Assembly (NCBI RefSeq): GCF_000741705.1
Contig: NZ_JGZI01000008.1
Location: 186,001 to 250,000, forward strand
DNA: 64,000 bases
Direction: 5' to 3'
From: Bifidobacterium psychraerophilum
GTDB lineage: Bacteria; Actinomycetota; Actinomycetes; Actinomycetales; Bifidobacteriaceae
This document shows, piece after piece, positions 41,769 through 50,176 of the stretch. The notes beneath the pieces are model-generated. The model was not told where the DNA came from. It did not search any database and saw nothing but the letters and a program-made list of their open reading frames with translations. A program made the position numbers and the translations under genes. Every line of letters starts with the position of its first letter. The stretch's first letter is position 1.

Positions 41769-43853
41769 ATGGCAGAAGAACACAATGTGCATCCCTGGGA
41801 GGGGCAGGGCGATGACTCGTCATGGCAGCCCAGCCACATCGACAAGGATGCCGGATCCGACAAGGATGCGACGGATTCACAGAACGACACCTCTGCTGAG
41901 ACCCAGCAGATTTCAGGCTCGCAGGAGACGCAGGCCACCACTCCGATTCCTACGGTTCATGGGAACGGCGGAGCCGAGGATCACGATGAGGCCTCTCAGC
42001 AGACCCAGATCATTCCTCCTGCCGACAACCAGGACACCTTCTCCTTCGGTGACCTGAACACCGACACACAACAGTATGGGTCCTTCGTCGAGCCACGTTC
42101 CTCAAGTGAGGAACTCTCACAGCCGGCTCAGCAGGAGCAGACGGCTGACGATTCGGCTAATGCCGATACCGCTGCCTATGGCCAAACCTCATCCGACTCC
42201 GGTACCGGCTCTGATCAGTACGCTAAGCATACGGGCGATGCTTATCCGCAAACGCCGATGGGCGTGCAGGAGGGCCAGCCATCCGTGCCTCTGTATCGTC
42301 CCGCACCGCAGTATGGTGCGTATGCTCCGGAAGGCGGCGATGGACAGCAGGGCGCCGGGCAGAATCCGGTGGATGCGGCGCAGAACGGACAAAGCGCGGC
42401 CCCGCAGTATGGCGCATATGATCCGCAACAGAATCAGACGCAAGGCGATGATGCGAACCGTCCTCAGTACGATCCACAGCAGCAGGGGCAATACAATCCC
42501 TTCGCAGGCGGATACGGCAATGAGCATTCGAGTCAGCAGGGCTTCGGCGGATCGCAGCTGCCTCCACAGGGTCCGGGAACTCCCGGCCAGGGCGGAGCGC
42601 AGCAAGGCGGTCAAGGTCAGGGCAAAGGCAAGAGCAAATCACTCAACATGATTTTGGTCGCCGTGATCGCAGCTGTGCTCAGTGCCGCGTTGATGCTCGG
42701 CCTCGGATGGGCCGCCATCTCCAATGGTTTGATTTCGACCCCTACGACCTCCTCGCTTTCAAGCATCAATTCGAATTCCTCCGGGTCGGGCAGCGCGACG
42801 GCCAAGTCCGGCGAGGCGGCTGACTGGGAGTCCGTGAGCAAGAGCGTCTCCAACTCGGTTGTGGCTATTGACACCGTGGTTTCCGGTGGAACGGCCAAGG
42901 GTTCCGGCGCGATTCTCGATACCTCCGGTGACGTGGTCACCAACAATCATGTCGTCGAAGGCGCCACGAAGATTCAGGTGACGCTGTCCAGCGGGCAGAT
43001 CTACTCGGCGAAGGTCGTCGGCACCGACACCACGACCGATCTGGCCGTGATCAAGATCGAGAATCCCCCGAGCGATCTGAAACCTGTGACTTTCGCGGAT
43101 TCCGACAGTCTGGCCGTCGGTGAGAGCGTGATGGCCATCGGCAATCCTCTGGGATACGACAACACCGCCACCACGGGCATCGTCTCCGCACTGAACAGGC
43201 CCGTTTCGGTAATGGATGACACCAACACCACGATCGTGACCAATGCGGTGCAGATCGATGCGGCCATCAACCCCGGTAACTCCGGTGGGCCTACCTTCAA
43301 CGCCGCCGGGCAGGTGATCGGCATCAATTCCTCGATCGCATCGACGGCGACCACGAGCTCAAGCGCAGGATCGATCGGCATCGGATTCGCCATCCCCTCC
43401 AACCTGGTCAAACGCGTCTCCAACGAGATCATCAAGAACGGTTCGGTGCAGCATGTGGTCCTCGGCATCACCATCCAGAGTGCGACCGCTGAAGCCGATG
43501 GTGTGACCCGTGCGGGTGCACAGGTGACCAAGGTGACTTCCGGAAGCGCCGCGGCGAATGGCGGGGTGAAGGCGGGAGACACGATTGTCGCCTTCAACGG
43601 CAACGCGGTGAACAGCAATTACGCACTCCTCGGATATGTACGCGCATCGGCGTTGGGAGACAAGGTGACGCTGACGGTCGTACGTAACGGGAAGACCTTG
43701 GATCTAAGCGTGACCTTGGATCAGAAGGAGGCGGCTGTTTCAGGCTCGTCGAAGTCGGATTCCGATGACAGCGGCAACTCCGATGGATCGGGTTCCAGCG
43801 GCGGTTCGGATGATGGTGGCCTGACCGATCCTTACGGATTGTTCGGCAACTAG
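41769..43853 (+). CDS. Membrane-anchored HtrA/DegP-like serine protease (S1C) with PDZ domain
   Basis: 694 residues. About 290 N-terminal residues are disordered and rich in Gln, Gly, Pro, Tyr and Asp, and are cytoplasmic. One membrane segment follows (LNMILVAVIAAVLSAALMLGLGW). The trypsin-like domain has its catalytic triad at about His394 (TNNHVVEG), Asp424 (TTDLAVIKI) and Ser503 (NPGNSGGPTF). One PDZ domain lies near residues 550-645, and a Ser/Gly/Asp-rich tail closes the protein. AAGGAG precedes the ATG. Such proteins degrade misfolded or secreted proteins outside the membrane under stress. The long low-complexity N terminus is typical of actinobacterial members. Confidence 0.93.
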   Translation: MAEEHNVHPWEGQGDDSSWQPSHIDKDAGSDKDATDSQNDTSAETQQISGSQETQATTPIPTVHGNGGAEDHDEASQQTQIIPPADNQDTFSFGDLNTDTQQYGSFVEPRSSSEELSQPAQQEQTADDSANADTAAYGQTSSDSGTGSDQYAKHTGDAYPQTPMGVQEGQPSVPLYRPAPQYGAYAPEGGDGQQGAGQNPVDAAQNGQSAAPQYGAYDPQQNQTQGDDANRPQYDPQQQGQYNPFAGGYGNEHSSQQGFGGSQLPPQGPGTPGQGGAQQGGQGQGKGKSKSLNMILVAVIAAVLSAALMLGLGWAAISNGLISTPTTSSLSSINSNSSGSGSATAKSGEAADWESVSKSVSNSVVAIDTVVSGGTAKGSGAILDTSGDVVTNNHVVEGATKIQVTLSSGQIYSAKVVGTDTTTDLAVIKIENPPSDLKPVTFADSDSLAVGESVMAIGNPLGYDNTATTGIVSALNRPVSVMDDTNTTIVTNAVQIDAAINPGNSGGPTFNAAGQVIGINSSIASTATTSSSAGSIGIGFAIPSNLVKRVSNEIIKNGSVQHVVLGITIQSATAEADGVTRAGAQVTKVTSGSAAANGGVKAGDTIVAFNGNAVNSNYALLGYVRASALGDKVTLTVVRNGKTLDLSVTLDQKEAAVSGSSKSDSDDSGNSDGSGSSGGSDDGGLTDPYGLFGN

Positions 43854-43877
43854 ATTCAAACACCGTCATTGCGCTTC

Positions 43878-43917
43878 AAGGCCGTGGCACAGGGGGCATC
43901 CCCTGTGCCACGGCCTT
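43878..43917 (+). terminator. Strong terminator after the HtrA-like gene
   Basis: Bases 43878-43895 pair perfectly with 43900-43917: an 18-bp stem with loop GCAT, ending in TTT. Confidence 0.92.
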
Positions 43918-44097
43918 TGCGTCGTTCGGGGGACTGCTGCACGTCAGCAGGAGGGTGCCTGTTGGATGCGGAGACGGGAAACTCCGTCTGGGGCATGGCG
44001 GCCGCGGAAGGTATCCGCTGTGCACGGACCGCATGATGCGCTTCGCTGTCGGGTGGGGCTCTGTTGCCGTCGGTATGGATGAGATACCCTATTACTC

Positions 44098-45654
44098 GTG
44101 AATGAAACAATGCGATCCGGTGATGCAAACCCTGCCAAGACTGTTGCCCAGAAGCCCACTGAAACCCCTGCCGGGGAATCCATCGGAGCCTTGCCGACCC
44201 ATACGGGCGAGCCTCTGCGGATCGCAGTGATCGGTGCGGGGCCTGCCGGTGTGTATGCCTCCGATATCTTCCTCAGGCAGCTCGGACAGCTTGGTGATGA
44301 ACGCGGTCTGGGAACGCAGGCGCGCATTGACATATTCGAGAAGCTCCCGGTTCCCTTCGGTCTGGTCAGGTACGGCGTTGCGCCCGATCATCCGAGCATC
44401 AAATTCATTGCCGGGGCTTTGCAGAAAACACTCGACAATCCGGACATCCATCTCTACGCCGATGTTGAGTTCGGCAAGGATGTGACGCTTGACGACCTGC
44501 GTAGGCACTACGATGCGGTGCTTTTCGCCACCGGTGCGACTGACGATCGCCTGCTTGATATTCCCGGCCATCAATTCGAAGGTGTGCATGGGGCGGCGAG
44601 ATTCGTGGAGTGGTACGACGGCTACCCGACAGGTGTTGAGGTCTGGCCTTTGGAGGCCGAGGAAGTGGCGGTCATAGGCGGCGGCAATGTCGCGATGGAT
44701 GTGGCCAGGATTCTGATGCGCAACGCTGACGATCTGCTGGGCACCGATATCCCGGCGAATGTGTACGAAGGACTCCAGCGCAACAGGACGCGTGACCTTC
44801 ATCTCTTCATTCGCAGAGGTCCGGCACAGGCTAAATTCTCGGTGCAGGAGCTGCGTGAGATGGAGAAGCTCCCCGGCGTTCAGCTCATCATCGATGAGGA
44901 TGACTTCGAGCTGGACGATGAGACGCTGCAGAAGGCGAGTGAGAACAAACTGACACGCCAGATGCTCGAGGAGCTGTACACCATCCGTGAGATGGCGGAG
45001 GACATGGAAGATGACGGGGACGCCGATTTCGAGGGGAATCCGGCGCAGCGCCGCTATCACATCCATTTCTTCTCATCGCCGACCGAAATCCTCGGTGAGG
45101 ATGGCAAGGTCATCGCCATCCGTGTTGAACGTACCGAAGTCGATGCGGAGGGACACCTTTCAGGAACGGGTGAGAGCATTGACTACCCTGTTCAGGCCGT
45201 CTACCACGCCATCGGGTACCGTCCGGCCCAGGTTCCAGGCATTCCCTACGATCAGAGCCGTTTCACCCTCGCCAATGCGGGGGGAAGGGTGTTCACCGCC
45301 CCGCAAAGCGAAGGTGGCGAAGTCATACCTAGCCTGTACGCCACAGGCTGGGCGAAGCGCGGTCCGGTGGGGCTGATCGGCTCCACCAAATCCGATGCCC
45401 TGGAGACCGTGAGCAATATGATCGAGGACCTGGCGGAGACACCGCAGCACGGACGTTTGGCCGAAGTGCGATCGGAATCCGCGATCGACGAACTGTTGGA
45501 GAGCAGGGGCGTGCATCCCATCGATTTCGAAGGCTGGATGAAAATCGATGCCTTCGAACGTTCCGAGGGTGCGAAGGCAGGCCGTGAGCATATCAAGGTG
45601 ACCGATTCCGACGAGATGCGCCGTATCGCCCACTCCGAGTCTCCTATTGCCTGA
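44098..45654 (+). CDS. Ferredoxin/flavodoxin-NADP+ reductase, FprA type
   Basis: 518 residues. The FAD-binding Rossmann motif is GAGPAGVYASD near residue 45, VPFGLVRYGVAPDHPSIK is family-specific, and the NADP-binding motif is GGGNVAMDVARIL. The C-terminal GLIGSTKSDALETV contributes to FAD binding. This is the adrenodoxin-reductase-like group, moving electrons between NADPH and ferredoxin. The start is GTG 44098, with TACCCT seven bases upstream and no ribosome binding site, suggesting a leaderless mRNA; ATG 44110 is an alternative. The 180 bases upstream of it hold nothing else recognisable. Confidence 0.93.
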   Translation: MNETMRSGDANPAKTVAQKPTETPAGESIGALPTHTGEPLRIAVIGAGPAGVYASDIFLRQLGQLGDERGLGTQARIDIFEKLPVPFGLVRYGVAPDHPSIKFIAGALQKTLDNPDIHLYADVEFGKDVTLDDLRRHYDAVLFATGATDDRLLDIPGHQFEGVHGAARFVEWYDGYPTGVEVWPLEAEEVAVIGGGNVAMDVARILMRNADDLLGTDIPANVYEGLQRNRTRDLHLFIRRGPAQAKFSVQELREMEKLPGVQLIIDEDDFELDDETLQKASENKLTRQMLEELYTIREMAEDMEDDGDADFEGNPAQRRYHIHFFSSPTEILGEDGKVIAIRVERTEVDAEGHLSGTGESIDYPVQAVYHAIGYRPAQVPGIPYDQSRFTLANAGGRVFTAPQSEGGEVIPSLYATGWAKRGPVGLIGSTKSDALETVSNMIEDLAETPQHGRLAEVRSESAIDELLESRGVHPIDFEGWMKIDAFERSEGAKAGREHIKVTDSDEMRRIAHSESPIA

Positions 45655-45717
45655 TGGCAAGAGAGTGTCCAGCGTGTATTCAGAAAAAAACCAGCGAATT
45701 TCGTTATTCTATGAGTC

Positions 45718-46656
45718 ATGGCAGGCACAATGAAGGTTCACGGGCACTTTAACGGTCTTAAAACGACCCTGCTCTTTGGCTTGATGTGGGCGATCATCAT
45801 GGCGATCTGGTGGTTCACAGGGGGCACCCAAGGTACCTTGGGGATTTTCATCTGCATTGGCCTGGCTACGACCTTCATGTCCTATTGGTTCTCCGACAAG
45901 CTGGCCATCGCCTCGATGAGGGCCAAACACGTCAGTGAGCAGGAGGCGCCTGAACTCTATCGCATCGTTCGTGAGCTCTCGATGAAGGCCGGCAAGCCGA
46001 TGCCGAAGATATACATCGCCCCGACGAGCTCTCCGAATGCCTTCGCCACCGGGCGCAACGAGCGGCATGCGGCGGTGTGCTGCACCCAGGGGATCCTTCA
46101 GATACTCAACGAGCGTGAGATACGCGGGGTGCTGGGGCACGAGCTGATGCATGTCTACAATCACGACATCCTGACCTCCGCAGTGGCATCGGCCATGGCC
46201 ACGGTGATCACCTACCTTGGTTACTCGCTGATGTACATGGGTGGGGGACGGGACCGCAACGGCAGGGATTCCGGCGGTATCGGCATGATCGGGGTGCTGC
46301 TGAGCATGGTTCTGGCACCGATCGGAGCCTCGCTGATCCAAATGGCCATTTCGCGTACCAGGGAATACGATGCCGATGAGGATGGAAGTCGTCTGACAGG
46401 TGACCCGGAAGCTTTGGCATCCGCACTCAACAGGATAGAGTCGGGCGTCCAGCAGGAGCCGCTCGCGCAAACCGCGGGAACGCAGAGCGTGTCATCGATG
46501 ATGATCGCCAACCCCTTCAGCGCCAAAGGCATGAGTCGCCTCTTCTCGACCCATCCGCCGACAAGCGATCGCATCGCCCGCCTGATGAAGATGAGTGAGG
46601 AAATGGGCGGGGAGACCCTGGAGCCCGGATATCAGCAGCGCTCGGAGATCAGGTAG
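45718..46656 (+). CDS. htpX: HtpX-type membrane zinc metalloprotease
   Basis: 312 residues (M48B). Two N-terminal membrane segments lie near residues 15-55. The zinc motif is H141-E142-L-M-H145 in VLGHELMHVYNHD, and two further membrane segments sit near 160-210. The later zinc ligand Glu lies in the TREYDADE segment, as in HtpX. It degrades damaged membrane proteins from the cytoplasmic face. TATTCT lies seven bases before the ATG with no ribosome binding site, so the transcript may be leaderless. Confidence 0.93.
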   Translation: MAGTMKVHGHFNGLKTTLLFGLMWAIIMAIWWFTGGTQGTLGIFICIGLATTFMSYWFSDKLAIASMRAKHVSEQEAPELYRIVRELSMKAGKPMPKIYIAPTSSPNAFATGRNERHAAVCCTQGILQILNEREIRGVLGHELMHVYNHDILTSAVASAMATVITYLGYSLMYMGGGRDRNGRDSGGIGMIGVLLSMVLAPIGASLIQMAISRTREYDADEDGSRLTGDPEALASALNRIESGVQQEPLAQTAGTQSVSSMMIANPFSAKGMSRLFSTHPPTSDRIARLMKMSEEMGGETLEPGYQQRSEIR

Positions 46657-46985
46657 TCGTCTTCACATCCGTCGGGTCGTTCCGACGGCGTCCTCTTGCG
46701 ACGCGCGACGAAGCGTGCCGCGGCAGTGTCATGGAGCGTTGCCGCAGGTTATGCCAAGGAAATGACAGGTTGGGAAGAGCGCCAGCGGGGGCGGCGTCTT
46801 CCCTGTTGAATGGAGTTATCGACACGGGGAAGTGCCGAACGTGATCCGGAGACGGTGAACGATGGATATATCCGACGAACGGCCCAGGACGATGCAGTTC
46901 TCAACGTAGGTGTCGTTGCCGGTTGGGGGAACCACATCTGTTGTCGCGCCGTTGTTCGTGACGATAACAAGGAGGAGACAGAACC
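46657..46985. other. Intergenic region before the first GH3 gene
   Basis: 329 bases. A short hairpin CCGTCGG/CCGACGG (46669-46688) may end htpX transcription. AAGGAGGAG just before 46986 is the GH3 ribosome binding site. The remainder probably contains the GH3 promoter, but I see no clear hexamers, and overlapping short frames look spurious. Confidence 0.5.
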
Positions 46986-49898
46986 ATGCTGCAGATCAAC
47001 ATGGCCGACGTCGTCGCCGTACTGAATTCGCTGTTGCCGTATCTTATTGTGGCGGGCGTGCTTCTTGTGCTGGCGATTATCATCACTTTCGCCGTCAACA
47101 AGAGAACGGTGAAAGGCGTTGGGGCAAGAAAACTCATTCATTCGCAATCATGGATTGTGGCCGTGGTGGGTATCGTCATCGCGATATCCATGATGCTGAC
47201 CGGTCCTATGGCGACGCTGCTGAACAATGCCACAATCACCAAATACACACTCGCCGACAGCACGGTGTCCCAGGCGAACGAGCTGGCGAAGGACGTGCAG
47301 TCCGAGGCGATCACCCTGCTGCAGAACAAGGACAACAGCCTTCCACTGAGCGACACGAAGATCAACGTATTCGGATGGGGCTCGACCAATCCGGTGTATG
47401 GCGGAACGGGTTCGGGATCCATGTCCGACCAGTATCCGACGGTGTCATTACTGGACGGTCTTAAGGAAAGCGGTCTGCAGACCAATGCGAGTCTGACCAA
47501 GTTGTATACCGATTATCGCGAGGACCGTCCCGAGGTCGGCATGTTCGCACAGGATTGGACCCTCCCCGAGGTGCCTGCCGCCCAGTACAGCGACAGCCTC
47601 ATCCAGGAGGCGAAGGACTATTCCGACCGGGCCGTCGTGGTCATCACACGAGTTGGCGGCGAGGGGGCCGATCTGCCGACCAATATGAAGGCGGAGGGAA
47701 TCACCTATACCAATAACTCAAAGGACTACGAGGACTTCCAGGACGGTGAGCACTTCCTGCAGCTCAGCAAGACCGAAAAGGACATGATCGACCTCGTCAG
47801 CAAGAACTTCGACGATGTCACCCTGGTATACAACGGTGCGAACACCTTCCAATTCGATTTCCTCAGCTCATATCCGCAAATCAAGTCGGTGCTCTGGTGC
47901 CCGCCAGCCGGACAGACCGGTTTCAGCGCGCTCGGTGGCGTGCTTACGGGTGACGTCAACCCATCGGGCAAGACTTCAGACACCTTCATCAAGGATCTGA
48001 AGAAGTCCAACACCTATAACAACTCGGGTTCATTCGCGTACGACAATGTCGATGAGTTCGCGCAGAGCGTCACCGGCTTCACCGGCGAGACCAGCGATGT
48101 GACACCCACCTTCGTCAACTACAGCGAAGGCATCTACGTGGGGTACAAGTTCTACGAGACGGCCGCAGCCGAAGGCCTGATCAATTACGATGAACAGGTG
48201 CTCTACCCATTCGGTTACGGCCTGAGCTACACCTCATTCACGCAGAGCATGGGGAATATCAGTCACCAGGACGGCAAGGTGTCATTCGATGTGACGGTGA
48301 CCAACACCGGTGACGTCGCAGGCAAGGACGTCGTCGAAACATATTACGATCCGCCGTACACCAATGGCGGCATCGAGAAGGCATCCACCAATCTCATCGC
48401 ATTCGAGAAGACCAAGGAGCTGCAACCGGGCTCATCGGAAACCGTCACCATCGAATTCGATGAGGACGACATGGCCTCATACGATTCGCACAATGCCAAG
48501 GCCTACGTGCTGGAGAAGGGCGACTACGGCATCTCGATCCAGTCGGATTCGCATACCGTCATCGATGAGAAGACGATCTCTCTGGACAACACGGTGACCT
48601 ACGATTCCGAGGATGAGACCCATGATGGCGACCAGCAGGTGGCCACCAACCAGTTCGATAATGCGGCAGGGGACGTCGAATACCTCTCACGCGCGAACAA
48701 ATTCGCCAATTATGATGCGGCCACGGCTGCGCCGACGAATTTCTCGATGAGTGATGAGGTGAAGGCCGAATTCTTCAACAACGGCAATTACGATCCCGCA
48801 GACCATAATAACGATGCCGATGAGATGCCGACCACAGGGGCGGATAACGATCTGCGTCTGGCCGATCTTCGTGGAAAGGATTACACGGATGAGGAGTGGG
48901 ACAAACTCCTCGACCAACTGACCTTCAGCGAGATGGACAATCTCACGGCGATGGCGGGGTACGGTACACAGGCCATTTCATCGATCGGCAAGATCCAGCT
49001 GACCGATGCGGACGGCCCGGCGTCACTGAACAATAACTTCACGGGGGTCGGATCAATCGGATTCCCGGCTTCGACGGCATTCGCATGCACGTGGAACAAG
49101 GATCTGGCCACGAAGTTCGGCGAGATGATCGGCACCATGGCGCACGACATGCATGTGGCCGGATGGTATGCGCCGGCCATGAACATCCACCGCAATGCGT
49201 TCTCCGGCCGCACCTTCGAGTATTTCTCCGAGGATTCGCTGCTGTCCGGCGCAATGGCCTCGAATCAGGTCGCTGGAGCCAAGGAGAAGGGCGTTTACTC
49301 CTTCATGAAGCACTTCGCGCTCAACGACCAGGAAAGCAATCGTCTGAATATGCTGTGCACCTGGGCGAACGAGCAGTCGATTCGTGAAACCTACCTCAAA
49401 CCCTTCGAGATGAGCGTGAAAGAAGGGGGAGCGCAGGCCGCGATGAGCGCGTTCAACTACATCGGACCGGTCTACGCAGGGGCGAACCCGGCTTTGCTGA
49501 ACACCATCCTCCGTGATGAGTGGGGTTTCAGGGGCTTCGTACTGACCGATTACTTCGGGGGCTACGGATACCAGAACGCCGATCAGGAGATCCGCAATGG
49601 CAATGACGCGATGCTGGCGACGACAAGCATCACCAACCACGTGACGGATAAGTCCGCCACCTCGGTGAAGGCGCTTCGTCAGGCGACCAAGAACATCCTG
49701 TACACGACTGTGAACGGTTGGCAATACGAGGATGGTGAACCGGAGGTCTCGACACCTATCTGGCGCACCGCCCTCTATGTGACCTGGGGTGTTGTCGCGT
49801 TGCTGGTGATCGGCCTGGAGATTCTGGCCATCAAGCGTTACCTTGACCGCAGAAAAGCCGTCAAGCTCGCCGTGGTCGCCAAGACTCCGGAGGAGTAG
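46986..49898 (+). CDS. GH3 beta-glycosidase with permuted domains, anchored in the membrane at both ends
   Basis: 970 residues. Two N-terminal membrane segments (about 18-38 and 53-75) flank a basic loop. Next comes the alpha/beta-sandwich domain that is normally C-terminal in GH3 (SEAITLLQNKDNSLPLS through FGYGLSYTSF), then an FnIII-like domain (residues 420-530). Last is the TIM-barrel domain (from about 640), with SDADGPASL-like LTDADGPASLNN, KHFALNDQESNR and nucleophile Asp855 in FVLTDYFGGYG. A third membrane segment (about 925-948) and a basic tail close the protein. Positive charges place the catalytic part outside. It likely cleaves beta-glucosides at the cell surface. The reversed domain order is known for some GH3 enzymes. 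Confidence 0.88.
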   Translation: MLQINMADVVAVLNSLLPYLIVAGVLLVLAIIITFAVNKRTVKGVGARKLIHSQSWIVAVVGIVIAISMMLTGPMATLLNNATITKYTLADSTVSQANELAKDVQSEAITLLQNKDNSLPLSDTKINVFGWGSTNPVYGGTGSGSMSDQYPTVSLLDGLKESGLQTNASLTKLYTDYREDRPEVGMFAQDWTLPEVPAAQYSDSLIQEAKDYSDRAVVVITRVGGEGADLPTNMKAEGITYTNNSKDYEDFQDGEHFLQLSKTEKDMIDLVSKNFDDVTLVYNGANTFQFDFLSSYPQIKSVLWCPPAGQTGFSALGGVLTGDVNPSGKTSDTFIKDLKKSNTYNNSGSFAYDNVDEFAQSVTGFTGETSDVTPTFVNYSEGIYVGYKFYETAAAEGLINYDEQVLYPFGYGLSYTSFTQSMGNISHQDGKVSFDVTVTNTGDVAGKDVVETYYDPPYTNGGIEKASTNLIAFEKTKELQPGSSETVTIEFDEDDMASYDSHNAKAYVLEKGDYGISIQSDSHTVIDEKTISLDNTVTYDSEDETHDGDQQVATNQFDNAAGDVEYLSRANKFANYDAATAAPTNFSMSDEVKAEFFNNGNYDPADHNNDADEMPTTGADNDLRLADLRGKDYTDEEWDKLLDQLTFSEMDNLTAMAGYGTQAISSIGKIQLTDADGPASLNNNFTGVGSIGFPASTAFACTWNKDLATKFGEMIGTMAHDMHVAGWYAPAMNIHRNAFSGRTFEYFSEDSLLSGAMASNQVAGAKEKGVYSFMKHFALNDQESNRLNMLCTWANEQSIRETYLKPFEMSVKEGGAQAAMSAFNYIGPVYAGANPALLNTILRDEWGFRGFVLTDYFGGYGYQNADQEIRNGNDAMLATTSITNHVTDKSATSVKALRQATKNILYTTVNGWQYEDGEPEVSTPIWRTALYVTWGVVALLVIGLEILAIKRYLDRRKAVKLAVVAKTPEE

Positions 49899-50176
49899 AA
49901 GCAAGGCGGCTGAGCCCACCTGCACGCGATGTTCGTCCGGATGCGCTCGCTGCTCTATTCGGGCGGTGCCGGGATGCGATTGCCCGGTGCCGCCCTTCCA
50001 CACCAGGAAGCGCAGCGGAACAACACCAAGTATGCGAGCAATCCGACAGCTTACGCGAAAGTGGCGCATGGGTTTCCGTCTCCTGATTGAATCGAAGCAG
50101 CGACAGCGATGTGCGATGGAGCATAGGCGAAGACATGCATTGCCCGGTCAGTGAATGAAGAGTGCGAGGAAGAACA

